Assembly (NCBI GenBank): GCA_910589315.1
Contig: CAJUTB010000001.1
Location: forward strand, 114,445 to 178,444
Direction of reading: 5' to 3'
Length of the DNA: 64,000 nucleotides
Origin: an uncultured Oscillibacter sp.
GTDB taxonomy: Bacteria > Bacillota > Clostridia > Oscillospirales > Oscillospiraceae
The first letter of the stretch is position 1. Each line of letters starts with the position of its first letter. Positions 1-8,498 of this stretch are shown here, piece after piece. The translations under genes were made by a program, and so were the position numbers. The notes under the pieces were generated by a model that was given only the letters and a program-made list of their open reading frames with translations, did no database searches and had not been told where the DNA came from.

Positions 1-1036
1 GCAGGCCCGCAAAGGCCATACAGAAAGCCATGGGGAGGAAGGAAAAGTTGCTGCCGGTCAGATCCGCAAAGAAGTCGTCGAACAGCAGGAGATACAAGCC
101 CAATCCCCCGGCCAAAGCCGTGCAGACCGACACGCCGTACCGGAACACCGGCTTCATCCAGCCCACGGCGATCACGTCTCCCGCGCTTTCGCTCCGGCGG
201 TTCCGGTACAGCAGCCACGCCAGCGCGACCAGCGCAACACCCGCCAGAGCATACAGGGCAATGAGGTGCCCGTTTACCAGATGCGCGGCGTCGAGGACCC
301 TGTTTTCAAATACCTTTCCGTTCGCAGCCGTGAACGTTTCATAGTGTGACGAGGTAGTGGCACGGAGGTGCGTGACAAGGAAAATAGTGGGCGAGAGCCA
401 TTCCACCACGCCGCCGTAGGCCACGTCCACGCCGTAATAGAAACCGGCCATGATCGTGGACAGCAGGAATTCCAGAGCGGCGGCCAGGAAGTGAAAAATG
501 AAGTACAGCCCCGCCAAGGCAAAGGGATTGCCGGTGATAAAGGCCACTGCCGTGGCGGTGGAGAAGTAGAAGAAGCTCAGCCCGGCAACGCCCAGAGCCG
601 TGATGGCCAGGCCGGGCAGATCAAGGAAACCGCCCGCAATGGACGTGATCACCGTCAGCAGGCCGACGGCTACATAGGGGATCAGCATCATAGCCATGCC
701 GGAGAGGAAATTCGTCACAAACAGCCCCTCCCGCCGGACGGGCAGGCTGTGATACATACTTACGCTTCGGGCATTGTAAAGGTAATGCCACACCGCCAGG
801 GCGCACAAAACCGCATAAATCAGGGAAACGACGGGAACCGCCCAGGCTAAAACCGAATAGAAAGCGGCGGTGATTTCCGGCGTAGGAATGCTTTTTGGGC
901 CATAACGGACAATCTCCATCAGCATGGCCAGAGGCGCGAGCGCGCCCGCCAGAGACGCTCCGCCCCACAGGGGCCAGAAGCGCATTAAATTTTTACGGAA
1001 CAGGGTTCCATTAAAGTACGATGTCTTTAACTGCAT
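1..1036 (-). CDS. ABC-2 type transporter permease (3' end outside window)
   Basis: Membrane subunit of an ABC exporter, partnered with the ATPase encoded just upstream. The reading frame stays open from the ATG at 1036 to the window edge, so at least 345 codons are present and the C-terminus is missing. The start (MQLKTSYFNGTLFRKNL) lies inside the last codons of the ATPase gene, behind a GGGAGG ribosome site, so the two are translationally coupled. The protein is rich in hydrophobic segments (for example around residues 25-45, 60-85 and 105-135) separated by short basic loops, as in YtrC/D-like ABC-2 permeases. Its substrate is unknown; relatives in YtrA-YtrB operons act in cell-envelope stress or antibiotic export. 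Family assignment rests on context and hydrophobicity. Confidence 0.75.
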   Translation of the reverse strand, partial: MQLKTSYFNGTLFRKNLMRFWPLWGGASLAGALAPLAMLMEIVRYGPKSIPTPEITAAFYSVLAWAVPVVSLIYAVLCALAVWHYLYNARSVSMYHSLPVRREGLFVTNFLSGMAMMLIPYVAVGLLTVITSIAGGFLDLPGLAITALGVAGLSFFYFSTATAVAFITGNPFALAGLYFIFHFLAAALEFLLSTIMAGFYYGVDVAYGGVVEWLSPTIFLVTHLRATTSSHYETFTAANGKVFENRVLDAAHLVNGHLIALYALAGVALVALAWLLYRNRRSESAGDVIAVGWMKPVFRYGVSVCTALAGGLGLYLLLFDDFFADLTGSNFSFLPMAFCMAFAGL

Positions 1037-1904
1037 AATCGACGCCTCCCAACTCATAAATGAAAATTTCTTCCAGGGTCAGCGGAATTGCGTCCGCCAA
1101 AAGCGGCTGATACGCCGCAATCCGCGTCTGGGCCTCCTCCGCGTTCATACGCATGATCAGGGTATGAACCCGCCCGACCTTGGAGGCGTGCAGGACGGGC
1201 AGGTCCTCCGGAACCTCCGCGCCGTCCTGGAACACCACTTGCAGCTTGACCATATTGTCTTGCAGCTGGGCCAGGGAGCGTTCCAGCAGCACCTTGCCGT
1301 GGTCCAGGATACCCACGTGGTCGCAGACGTCTTCCAGCTCCCGCAGGTTGTGGGAGGAAACCAGGACGGTGACGCCCCGCTGGGCCACGTCGCCCAGAAC
1401 CAGAGACCAGACCTGCCGCCGCATCACCGGGTCCAGGCCGTCTACCGGCTCGTCAAGAATGAGATAATCCGGCATACAGCTCAACGTCAGCCAGAAAGCG
1501 GCCTGCTTCTGCATTCCCTTGCTCAACCGGCGCAGGACCCGCTTTTCGTCGATCTCAAAGACTTCCTTCAGCTTTTCATACCGCTCCATGGAAAAGGAGG
1601 GGTAGAAGCCCCGGTAAAAGCGGCACATATCCCGGATGGTGGCCTGGGAAAAATAGTACCAGTCGTCGGGGATGGCGGCGATCCGGTTCTTGAGGGAAGC
1701 GTTTTCCCAGATGCCCTCTCCATCCACGGTGATTTCGCCTGCGTCCTGGCGGTAGATGCCGGTCAGGCAGCGGATGAGGGTGGATTTGCCCGCGCCGTTG
1801 GGGCCGACTAGGCCGTAAACGCTCCCGGCGGGAACGGTGAGGCTGGCTCCGTCCAGAGCGGCAAACGCGCCGAAACGCTTTTCGATACGGTTCATTTCAA
1901 TCAT
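1011..1904 (-). CDS. ABC transporter ATP-binding protein (YtrB-like)
   Basis: Cytoplasmic ATPase of an ABC exporter, 297 aa. Walker A (GPNGAGKST) is at residues 34-42, the signature is a degenerate LSKGMQKQ near 135, Walker B with the D-loop reads LILDEPVDGLDP, and the switch histidine follows in VSSHNL. The C-terminal ~80 residues form the small accessory domain usual in BcrA/YtrB ATPases. Its ATG overlaps the stop of the GntR-type regulator by 4 bp (ATGA), and its 3' end overlaps the permease start, so regulator, ATPase and permease form one transcript. Likely repressed by the GntR protein. Substrate unknown. Confidence 0.92.
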   Translation of the reverse strand: MIEMNRIEKRFGAFAALDGASLTVPAGSVYGLVGPNGAGKSTLIRCLTGIYRQDAGEITVDGEGIWENASLKNRIAAIPDDWYYFSQATIRDMCRFYRGFYPSFSMERYEKLKEVFEIDEKRVLRRLSKGMQKQAAFWLTLSCMPDYLILDEPVDGLDPVMRRQVWSLVLGDVAQRGVTVLVSSHNLRELEDVCDHVGILDHGKVLLERSLAQLQDNMVKLQVVFQDGAEVPEDLPVLHASKVGRVHTLIMRMNAEEAQTRIAAYQPLLADAIPLTLEEIFIYELGGVDYAVKDIVL

Positions 1905-2299
1905 ATGGATTCCTCCTTCACCTCACGGCGGACCGGTCCGCCGGACGTCGCTTCTTCAAAAAGCGACGTCATCTCCTCTTGACTGACCCCCAGATACCGC
2001 AGCTCCGCCAGGAGCTCCCGGACCTTCTCCCACAGATCCCTCCTGCGGGATGCGTCTGCGCCGGGGTCGCCGGTGGCAAAGCTGCCCTTGCCGGGGACGG
2101 AGTAGATGTAGCCTTCGCCTTCCAACTCGTTGTAGGCCCGCTGAATGGTGTTGGGATTGATGGAAAGCTGTGTGGCCAGTGCCCGTACAGAGGGCAGTTT
2201 TTCGTCCGTGGCAATCGCCCCGGTGACGATCAGCTTTCGCAGCCCGTCCTTGATCTGCTCATAGATGGGACGGGAATCTCGGTAATTGAGACTGATCAT
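1901..2299 (-). CDS. GntR-family regulator, YtrA subfamily
   Basis: Short (132 aa) one-domain GntR regulator. The N-terminal winged helix (RPIYEQIKDGLRKLI, then LPSVRALATQLSINPNTIQRAY) is followed by only about 50 residues, with no large effector domain, which defines the YtrA subfamily. It heads a three-gene operon with the ABC ATPase and permease. YtrA-type proteins usually repress their own operon and are released under envelope stress; here a GTATTA-N7-TAATAC inverted repeat lies just downstream of the predicted -10, fitting autorepression. That regulatory role is inference from family and site position. Confidence 0.9.
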   Translation of the reverse strand: MISLNYRDSRPIYEQIKDGLRKLIVTGAIATDEKLPSVRALATQLSINPNTIQRAYNELEGEGYIYSVPGKGSFATGDPGADASRRRDLWEKVRELLAELRYLGVSQEEMTSLFEEATSGGPVRREVKEESI

Positions 2300-2336
2300 C
2301 GCGTCACCTTCCCTTCTGCGGCGTTGCGCCGCAACT

Positions 2337-2388
2337 GTATTAACTGTACTAATACGGATAGGGTATCATGGAATAGCCGTCTTGTCAA
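2337..2388 (-). promoter_or_regulatory. Promoter and probable operator of the GntR/ABC operon
   Basis: On the minus strand TTGACA (2383-2388) and TACCCT (2360-2365) are 17 bp apart. A perfect inverted repeat, GTATTA-N7-TAATAC (2337-2355), covers the expected transcription start. The position suits a repressor site for the YtrA-type protein encoded immediately downstream. The binding partner is inferred. Confidence 0.55.
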
Positions 2389-2443
2389 GAGGGAACTTGC
2401 AGAAGATTGTCCCCCCGCCGCAGAAAAACGGGGAAGTTCCCCC

Positions 2444-2480
2444 TTGACATACCTCGGAAAACTAGGTATAATATACCTAG
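2444..2480 (+). promoter_or_regulatory. padR promoter with overlapping palindromic operator
   Basis: A near-ideal promoter: TTGACA (2444-2449), a 17-bp spacer, TATAAT (2467-2472). The -10 sits inside a perfect 9-bp inverted repeat with one central base (CTAGGTATA at 2462-2470 facing TATACCTAG at 2472-2480). A second ATACCT half-site lies in the spacer at 2450-2455 and pairs with AGGTAT. PadR proteins bind such dyads, so autorepression is very likely. Confidence 0.7.
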
Positions 2481-2525
2481 AGATTCTATGTATGAAAAAT
2501 TTTCCGGTTTTTGGGAGGTGACTGC

Positions 2526-2864
2526 ATGAAAAAGAAGAACATCGAACATACGCAGCTGCTGGTTTTGTCGCTTTTGAAGGGAGAGGATATGTATGGCTAC
2601 CAGATGATTCTGGAATTGGAGCGGCGGTCGGATCACACCTTCGAGATGAAGGAGGGCACGCTTTATCCCGTATTGCACGGGCTGGAAAAGTCCGGTTATG
2701 TGGAGGCGTTCCAGCGGGAATCGCCCGCGGGACGCCTCCGGAAATACTACCGCCTCACCCGCAAGGGCGAGGTGGCCCTTTGGGCCGAGGCGGAGGCTTG
2801 GCAACGGTATTCCGGCGCGGTCAACGCCGTTTTGCAGACAAGTCTCGGATTGGAGCCGGCGTAA
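2526..2864 (+). CDS. PadR-family transcriptional regulator
   Basis: Winged-helix repressor of 112 aa. The PadR core is clear: the helix start LLVLSLLKGEDMYGYQMILELERR, the wing region MKEGTLYPVLHGLEKSGYVEAF and the closing RKYYRLTRKGEVAL. An in-frame codon lies 5 residues upstream, but the GGAGGTG at 2514-2520 is correctly spaced only for the ATG at 2526. The stop overlaps the ATG of the next gene (TAATG), so it is co-translated with a DUF1700-type membrane protein, a common pairing in Firmicutes. A palindrome over the -10 box implies autoregulation. The effector is unknown. Confidence 0.92.
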   Translation: MKKKNIEHTQLLVLSLLKGEDMYGYQMILELERRSDHTFEMKEGTLYPVLHGLEKSGYVEAFQRESPAGRLRKYYRLTRKGEVALWAEAEAWQRYSGAVNAVLQTSLGLEPA

Positions 2865-3601
2865 TGAGGGACCGGAGTGATTTTATGGGCCGGGTTCTGG
2901 CGGAGCTGAAGCATCTGACGCTTGAGGAACGGGAGGCCGTGCGTCAGGAGATTGACGGCCACATGGAGGACCGGATAGAAGACCTTGTGGAGTTGGGGAT
3001 ATCCCCGGAGCTTGCGGAGGAACGGACCCTCGCCGCCATGGGGGACCCGGCGGAGATTGGGCGGGAGCTGAACAAGCAGTATCCGCCCGGCTGGCTTTGG
3101 ATTGGCCGCGCCGCGTTTATGCTGACGCTGGTTCTCTGCATCCAGGCAGTTTTGGCGTTCGGCATGTGGGGATTTGTTTGGGACAGCCTGACGGCCCGGT
3201 TTTTCCCGCCGGAGAGTGCCGGCCTGCACGCGGTTACGGCGTCGGAACCCCTGGATATCCGCATCCCGGTGGGAAACGACATCCTGCGGATTACGCGGGT
3301 GAGCGTCGGGCGGCAGAACGACCAGACGGAAAAACTCCTGGCCGAGGTGGCTTTTTGTACGTATGACCGGATACCCGGCGGAGTCGTTTCCATCGGCCTG
3401 CGTAGAGGAACGGTGCTGGAAAACCAGCGGGGAGAATGCAGACAAAGCGGCGGAGGCGGCGGGCATGTTCTCCGGGAATATGAGAGCCGGCGCGTGGAGA
3501 TACAGCCGGAGGATACCTATGTTATTTTGGCCTATGATTATTTGGGAGAGCAGTTCCGGCAGGAAATCCCGCTGCCGGGAACGGAGGGAGAGACGCCATG
3601 A
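2864..3601 (+). CDS. Membrane protein with permease-prefix (DUF1700/HAAS-like) N-terminus
   Basis: 245 aa, read from the ATG overlapping the padR stop. Residues 1-70 are a helical, charged domain (AELKHLTLEEREAVRQEI, then ELGISPELAEERTLAAMGDP) typical of the permease-prefix/DUF1700 (HAAS) module that accompanies PadR regulators and is thought to signal through them. One transmembrane helix follows (about residues 80-105), then a ~140-residue extracytoplasmic part with no recognisable domain and a glycine run. Operon with padR before and another membrane-anchored protein after (ATGA overlap). Function unknown; a sensor role is inferred from the family association. Confidence 0.78.
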   Translation: MRDRSDFMGRVLAELKHLTLEEREAVRQEIDGHMEDRIEDLVELGISPELAEERTLAAMGDPAEIGRELNKQYPPGWLWIGRAAFMLTLVLCIQAVLAFGMWGFVWDSLTARFFPPESAGLHAVTASEPLDIRIPVGNDILRITRVSVGRQNDQTEKLLAEVAFCTYDRIPGGVVSIGLRRGTVLENQRGECRQSGGGGGHVLREYESRRVEIQPEDTYVILAYDYLGEQFRQEIPLPGTEGETP

Positions 3602-4254
3602 AGCAGACCAAGGTATATTCCCGCCGCCGGACCGCTCTGCGGCGTATTGCGATCGCCGCCATCGCCTATCTGCTGATTACCCGTTCGTTGACCGTAGGCA
3701 TGTTTCTGCCGGGGCAGACGCTCCGGTATACGGAAGAACGGGAGGGAACCGGCTGGACATCCATCGTTACCCGGAAGTGGGAGCCGGAACTACATAAAAC
3801 ACATATGCTGTATCTCTCGGAAAACGAAAAAGTGACCATGCTCAGCAGTACCTATCTGACCATTTACGGCTGGATGCCTGACGTTGGGCTGGCGTTGGAC
3901 TGTTCTCAGGATTCGCCGCTGTTTGCGGGCTGGTGGGGCATGAGCCGGAACGGCCAGTCGGTCCGGTATTACTTTGGGCGGGTGGACGATCCGGAAATTA
4001 GCCGTTTGAGGATTCGCCTGGAGTATGAGACCTGGGAGAATGAGACCGCCCAGCGGCACGAGGGGACTTCCTTCGCGCTTCCGGACAGTGCCTGGACGGA
4101 GAAAGACGGACGGCGGTATTTTCTCATACGGGAACCGGAGATCGAATGGCCCGAGGAAACCCGCAAGTTCCCCGTTGCCGCCGCTTATGACGCGTTTGGA
4201 AATATAATTGCAGAGTTTGATATGGAAAATTATTCCTTTTCCTCGTACGGCTGA
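3598..4254 (+). CDS. Hypothetical membrane-anchored protein of the padR operon
   Basis: 218 aa with a basic N-terminus (RRRTALRR) and one hydrophobic segment at about residues 18-38, then a long predicted extracytoplasmic region rich in aromatic residues and beta-prone stretches. I recognise no domain. Its ATG overlaps the stop of the preceding gene by 4 bp, so it belongs to the padR operon and probably acts with the DUF1700-type partner. The two proteins share the layout of one anchor followed by an outer domain, without obvious sequence similarity. Confidence 0.7.
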   Translation: MKQTKVYSRRRTALRRIAIAAIAYLLITRSLTVGMFLPGQTLRYTEEREGTGWTSIVTRKWEPELHKTHMLYLSENEKVTMLSSTYLTIYGWMPDVGLALDCSQDSPLFAGWWGMSRNGQSVRYYFGRVDDPEISRLRIRLEYETWENETAQRHEGTSFALPDSAWTEKDGRRYFLIREPEIEWPEETRKFPVAAAYDAFGNIIAEFDMENYSFSSYG

Positions 4255-4308
4255 ATTTTTTTATAAAAAATATGTAAAATTTTGCTGTCAATCGCTGGCA
4301 GGATGTGG

Positions 4309-4437
4309 TATACTAAGGCAAAGGCGTTTTTCCAGGTTTCGCCTTCGGCCCGGCAAGGGCATTGGTGACGATCCACAAGAGGGGCGGAAGGAGAAACCGC
4401 AAGCCCTTCCACCTCCGGGACAAAGGAGGTTTGAGCC
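4309..4437 (+). promoter_or_regulatory. Weak promoter and ~120-nt leader before the HAD gene
   Basis: TATACT at 4309-4314 can serve as a -10 box; the -35 is poor (TGTCAA region). The following ~120 bases contain a GGAAGG...CCTTCC hairpin (about 4387-4412) before AAAGGAGG. No known riboswitch was recognised. Upstream of it, the AT-rich stretch after the previous stop carries no clear hairpin. Confidence 0.3.
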
Positions 4438-5208
4438 ATGCTTCGATTGATTGCCAGCGACATTGATGGGACCCTGCTCCAAAACGGGGCCAAGGTGCTC
4501 CCGACGGAATTGTTTGACGAGATTTGCCGCCTGAAGAAACAGGGCATCCTGTTCTGTCCGGCCAGCGGGCGGCAATACCACAGCCTGCGGCAGCTGTTCG
4601 CCCCGGTGGCGGACCGGATTCCTTTTATCTGCGAAAACGGCGCGGTGGTCTTTGGACCGGGAGACCCGGGGCCGGCGCTGGGCAAGACGGTCATGGACCG
4701 CCGTCTGGCGGTTGAACTGTGCCGCGGCATCATGGCTCTGCCGGAAGTGGAGGTCCTGATTTCCGGGGCCAATACCAGTTATCTCTGCCCGAAACGGGAG
4801 AGCTTTGTTTCCGAGGTCCGGGACGGCCTGGGGAATTCCGCCGTTGTGGTGGAGCGTCCGGAGGATGTGCCGGAGGATATTATCAAAGTGTCGGCCTACT
4901 GTCCGGGCCGCCTGGCGGAAACCCGGATTGCACTGGTGTTCCGCTGGGAGCGGGCGTTCCGCGCCGCTGTGGCGGGGGAGGACTGGCTGGATTTTACCCT
5001 TGCGGACAAGGGAAGGGGCCTGGGCCAGCTCTGCAAGACGCTGGGTATCGGATTTGACGAGGTGATGGCCTTCGGGGACAATTACAACGATCTGCCGATG
5101 CTTCAGAAAGTGGGACAGCCGTATCTGGTTACGTCGGCTGCGCCGGAGCTGCGAGCGCGGGTTGCCGGAAGCTGCAAGGCGGTGCTGGATATCCTGCGGA
5201 CGCTGTAA
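4438..5208 (+). CDS. Cof-type HAD-superfamily phosphatase
   Basis: Soluble 256-aa hydrolase of the Cof/YbiV (HAD-IIB) group, which dephosphorylates sugar phosphates and related metabolites. The nucleophile motif DIDGTLL is at residues 8-14, motif II is the CPASGRQ region near 42, and the acidic motif GDNYNDLPML sits near 215-224; the alpha/beta cap lies between about residues 85 and 185. The start follows AAAGGAGG with ideal spacing. It seems to be a single-gene unit. Substrate cannot be read from the sequence. Confidence 0.9.
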   Translation: MLRLIASDIDGTLLQNGAKVLPTELFDEICRLKKQGILFCPASGRQYHSLRQLFAPVADRIPFICENGAVVFGPGDPGPALGKTVMDRRLAVELCRGIMALPEVEVLISGANTSYLCPKRESFVSEVRDGLGNSAVVVERPEDVPEDIIKVSAYCPGRLAETRIALVFRWERAFRAAVAGEDWLDFTLADKGRGLGQLCKTLGIGFDEVMAFGDNYNDLPMLQKVGQPYLVTSAAPELRARVAGSCKAVLDILRTL

Positions 5209-5305
5209 AAGAATGGAAACTAAAATTTTATACAGATTTTGCTTATAATTTGACCGTTTTTGTCCGATATTGTCTGTAGAGATTCTACTTTTAGGAGGCG
5301 GTTCG

Positions 5306-7099
5306 ATGTATCATGCAAAGGGCCGTCCGGGCCGCCGCAGTATGCCTGCGCCGGTTCGGATGGCCTTGGTTTTGTGTTTGACCCTTGCGGCGTTCTGCAC
5401 AGTGGTTCTGGCGGACGGGGTCCCTGAGGCGCAGACGCTTCAGGAACTTCAGGAGGCGGAGGTGAAAGCCGCCGTCGAAACCTACCTGCGGAACTATGCG
5501 CGGGAAGCGATGCTGTACGAGGCGACGGACCAGCGGGCCGGTACGGTGTATGAGCCGCAGTTTGTCCCGGCCTGGGAGGGCGAAAAGTTCCGGGTCAACG
5601 GGAAAGAGGTTTTCCTGACGGAACTGCAAAAAAATATCCAGTTCTTGGAGAAAAAGGCGGCGTATTACGCCGCTGTCCGGCAGATGCAGAACATTTACCG
5701 GGAGGATTTGCAGCTCCATTATACATACCGCTCCTTGAAGATGGAGGAGTATTCCGCACGGGTTTCCGTCCGGGAGACGGCAACGTTTTATTATACGGAC
5801 AGTCACCGCCAGTCGGTCTACGAGACGGGTTATGTCGTTTATCTGGTGAAGTTCACAGGCCGCTGGCTGGTGGCGGATGTGTCGGACGGCAGCGGATTTG
5901 ACGAAATGTATAAAAAGAATCCCGATTTTGACCTTACCGCCGCTTTGGAGGAATTTTCCGCAGGGCTGAAGGCGGAGGAGGCCGTTTTGACGGCCCCCTA
6001 TGAGCCGGACCCAGGCGTGGGGGACACGCGGATTTTGTACAACGGCAAAAACGCGGCGGCCTATGCGGCCACCTACTGCCGTCCAGACGAAAAAACCTCC
6101 CGGAAATACTACAATCCCCGTTTTAAGAGCTATGCCGGGCAGGGCGGCGACTGCATGAATTTTGCATCTCAGAGTATGTGGGCGGGGTTTGGCGGAAGTC
6201 AGACCGCCGCGGCCATTGACGGCCATGCAGCGCCGATGGATACGGAGGGTGCAGAGACCTGGTATGGCCGTACGTCCGCTTCCGGGACGAAGGATTCCGA
6301 TATTTTGAATTGGATCAGCTGTTCAAGTTTCTGGAAGTATTTGAACGGTGAGAAGGACAAAACCGCCGGAAGCAATCAGTCCGCGGACAACGGAATGTAT
6401 GCCACGATCATCACGGCCCCCCGATACAGCCCCATTACCGGCGTTTCGCCGGAGGAGCTTATAGGCGCGGTGGCGCACGTGAGCGGTTCCGGCGGGGACT
6501 ACTCCCATGCGATTGTGCTCACAGCCGCTGTGGGAAACCAGCGCGGTGAGATTTGGTATTGCTCCCACACGGCGGACGAGTCCCACATAAAGCTGGGGGA
6601 CTATTATTTCGGGCCGGTGCGGGTGTATATCCCCCGCTATATGCGGATTCGTCCGGAAGAAAAGCCGGTGATACAGCCGGAGCCGATTGCGCCGGTGCTG
6701 GTCCATTCCAGCGGAAGGGTGGGCTTCCGGACAGCGGTGCCGCAGGCGCGGCTGTCAATCGTTGTGGAAACGCCGGACGGTACGCGGACCCATGCCGCGC
6801 TGGCGGAAAACGCAGCGGCGTGCGGAGCGGATTTTTCGTTTGCACAGGCGGGACTGTACCGGGTGGATTGTACAGCGTCAACGGCGGAGGGCGTTTCGCA
6901 GGAGCTGACGTATTACGTCCGCTGTATGGAGAAGGGCATTCGCGCCGCCGCGCCGCCGGTGGAGAACCCTGAAATTGATCCGGAAGCGGAAGTACCCTGG
7001 ACGGTTGTGCCGGAGACCGGCGAGGAAGTCCCGCCGGAGGACGGAACGGACTTGCCGCCGGTTGAAGATGACGCATCTTTGCTCCTGCCGGCGGATTGA
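5306..7099 (+). CDS. Secreted protein with amidase-like (Amidase_6) domain
   Basis: 597 aa from the ATG at 5306, which has AGGAGG upstream; an earlier in-frame codon at 5270 lacks one. A signal peptide ends near residue 37 (VLCLTLAAFCTVVLADG). A helical region follows, then at about residues 240-440 an Amidase_6-like domain with the conserved GGDCMNFASQ cysteine and the YSHAIVL histidine, as in clostridial cell-wall amidase-like proteins. The last ~130 residues hold an Ig-like beta region and a Pro/Glu-rich tail. Probably exported and active on peptides or the cell wall, but the substrate is unproven. It stands alone. Confidence 0.8.
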   Translation: MYHAKGRPGRRSMPAPVRMALVLCLTLAAFCTVVLADGVPEAQTLQELQEAEVKAAVETYLRNYAREAMLYEATDQRAGTVYEPQFVPAWEGEKFRVNGKEVFLTELQKNIQFLEKKAAYYAAVRQMQNIYREDLQLHYTYRSLKMEEYSARVSVRETATFYYTDSHRQSVYETGYVVYLVKFTGRWLVADVSDGSGFDEMYKKNPDFDLTAALEEFSAGLKAEEAVLTAPYEPDPGVGDTRILYNGKNAAAYAATYCRPDEKTSRKYYNPRFKSYAGQGGDCMNFASQSMWAGFGGSQTAAAIDGHAAPMDTEGAETWYGRTSASGTKDSDILNWISCSSFWKYLNGEKDKTAGSNQSADNGMYATIITAPRYSPITGVSPEELIGAVAHVSGSGGDYSHAIVLTAAVGNQRGEIWYCSHTADESHIKLGDYYFGPVRVYIPRYMRIRPEEKPVIQPEPIAPVLVHSSGRVGFRTAVPQARLSIVVETPDGTRTHAALAENAAACGADFSFAQAGLYRVDCTASTAEGVSQELTYYVRCMEKGIRAAAPPVENPEIDPEAEVPWTVVPETGEEVPPEDGTDLPPVEDDASLLLPAD

Positions 7100-7147
7100 A
7101 CTGGAAGCGAAGCGGTCTTTTTAATTGAGGGAAGTTCTGTAAAAAAT

Positions 7148-7184
7148 AAATGCCCGCTGGAAAACGATTGTTTTTCAGCGGGCG
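7148..7184. terminator. Hairpin after the amidase gene
   Basis: GCCCGCTG at 7152-7159 pairs with CAGCGGGC at 7176-7183, with an A-rich/T-rich flank. The T-run is better on the minus strand (ATTTATTTTTT), though no leftward gene lies to the right before 7774; it may still act on the rightward transcript. Confidence 0.45.
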
Positions 7185-7229
7185 TTGCTTGATCATTTGG
7201 GAAATCAATTGCTGTTTTGGGAGGTAAGC

Positions 7230-7742
7230 ATGATACTGGAAACCGAGAGACTGTATCTGCGGGAGATGGATCCGGCGGATTTTCCTGCGCTGTGCGAGAT
7301 TTTGCAGGACGAGGACACGATGTATGCCTACGAGGGCGCGTTTAACGACAGCGAAGCCCGGGAGTGGCTTGAGCGGCAGATTTCCCGTTATCAAAAATGG
7401 AACTTCGGCCTGTGGGCGGTCGTTCTGAAAGAGACGGGGAAGATGATCGGTCAGTGTGGGCTTACCATGCAGCCCTGGAAGGAAACGGAAGTGCTGGAAA
7501 TCGGGTATCTGTTCAACCGGGCCTATTGGCACAAGGGCTACGCGGCGGAAGCCGCCGAAGGCTGTAAAAAATACGCGTTTGAGGTCCTGCAAGCGGACGA
7601 GGTTTGTTCCATCATCCGGGATACGAATATGGCCTCGCAGAAGGTAGCGGTCCGGTGCGGGATGACAAAAACGGATTCCTGGACGAAGCACTATCGGGGC
7701 GTGGATATGCCCCATGACCGGTATGTGATACGGCGTTTCTGA
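7230..7742 (+). CDS. GNAT-family N-acetyltransferase (RimJ/RimL-like)
   Basis: 170-aa acetyltransferase of the RimJ/RimL type (Acetyltransf_3). It opens with LETERLYLREMDPADFPAL, shows the central strand GKMIGQCGLTMQPW, and the acetyl-CoA loop region RAYWHKGYAAEAAEGCKKYAF (residues about 95-115), ending with the typical VRCGMTKTDSW. The start is the ATG behind GGGAGG at 7219-7224, not the in-frame codon 15 residues earlier. It could acetylate a ribosomal-protein N-terminus or a small molecule. Convergent with the next gene. Confidence 0.9.
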   Translation: MILETERLYLREMDPADFPALCEILQDEDTMYAYEGAFNDSEAREWLERQISRYQKWNFGLWAVVLKETGKMIGQCGLTMQPWKETEVLEIGYLFNRAYWHKGYAAEAAEGCKKYAFEVLQADEVCSIIRDTNMASQKVAVRCGMTKTDSWTKHYRGVDMPHDRYVIRRF

Positions 7743-7773
7743 CCGTCCGCTCCGCCTTGCGAACGGTTCCGCA

Positions 7774-8277
7774 TTACAATCCGGTATCCTTCTGGAAAAA
7801 TTTCTGTTTGCATTCCGGACAGACGGACGGAAAAACCAGCGGACAGCACCGGAATTTGTGATGAGGAATCCGGAGATGGTCCATGGCCAGGAGGCAGTCT
7901 TTCTCCTCTAAGAAATCCGGGCCGCGTGCAGGACGGTAATAAGGAAAGCGGGTTTTGCAGCAGGGACAGCGCCAGAAAACCCTGGGCAGAAACCGCAGGG
8001 CCGTAAACAAGAACGCCAGAAACACCGAAAGAAGAACCACGACTCCCAGCAAAGGCGGAGACGTTTCCCGGCGCAGCGCGTAAAGGAAAACGCCCCCTGC
8101 AAGCAGTCCGGCAAACAGCGCGGCCTCAGATCCGTACTGCAAGAGAAAAATACCCCGGCTGACGGCGCGGCAGAGGCGGAAACGGGGCGGCAGGTCTGGA
8201 TAACGATACGGAAACGGTTCTCTCAAATGGGCTTGACATATGTGCCAGTCTGTAAAATCATCCGTTTTGTATTTCAA
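7774..8277 (-). CDS. Hypothetical membrane protein with cysteine zinc-binding motifs
   Basis: 167 aa, starting at a TTG (8275-8277) with GAGGAGG 8 bases upstream. Two adjacent hydrophobic segments (about residues 50-70 and 75-95) form a hairpin anchor. After them come CPCC (residues 104-107) and CPEC (153-156), spaced like a split zinc ribbon, with further CC and H residues between. I do not recognise the family. It is monocistronic, divergent from glyA and convergent with the acetyltransferase gene. A membrane-tethered zinc-ribbon role is only a structural inference. Confidence 0.65.
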   Translation of the reverse strand: MKYKTDDFTDWHICQAHLREPFPYRYPDLPPRFRLCRAVSRGIFLLQYGSEAALFAGLLAGGVFLYALRRETSPPLLGVVVLLSVFLAFLFTALRFLPRVFWRCPCCKTRFPYYRPARGPDFLEEKDCLLAMDHLRIPHHKFRCCPLVFPSVCPECKQKFFQKDTGL

Positions 8278-8367
8278 ACCCGCCGCCTCCTCACGTCCGC
8301 CGTACTCATGCCATTATATCAGCTCCTTTCCGCCTTATCAACCAAATTTTGCAAGGGAAATAGGAGC

Positions 8368-8390
8368 TTTTCGGCAGATTCTGCCGAAAA
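8368..8390. repeat. Perfect 10-bp inverted repeat upstream of glyA
   Basis: TTTTCGGCAG, ATT, CTGCCGAAAA. It lies upstream of the glyA promoter and has no T-run beyond the stem. It could be an operator or a bidirectional hairpin for the divergent gene. Confidence 0.45.
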
Positions 8391-8423
8391 CTGGCAGAAA
8401 GCCGTATTTTGTGAAAATCCCGC

Positions 8424-8451
8424 TTGTCAAACGGCGGATTTTTGGTAAAAT
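8424..8451 (+). promoter_or_regulatory. glyA promoter
   Basis: TTGTCA (8424-8429) and TAAAAT (8446-8451) with a 16-bp spacer, about 48 bases before the glyA start. Confidence 0.5.
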
Positions 8452-8498
8452 AAATAGACATCTCGGTTTTACCGAAAAATTGAAGGAGGGTTTTCCCC

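Noticed and set aside
621..968. Leftward open frame in the first kilobase
   Set aside because: It overlaps the permease frame, which is open from 1036 to the window edge and has hydrophobic segments and coupling to the ATPase.
4288..4437. Known riboswitch in the leader of the HAD gene
   Set aside because: No match to THF, ZTP, preQ1 or other cores that I can recognise.
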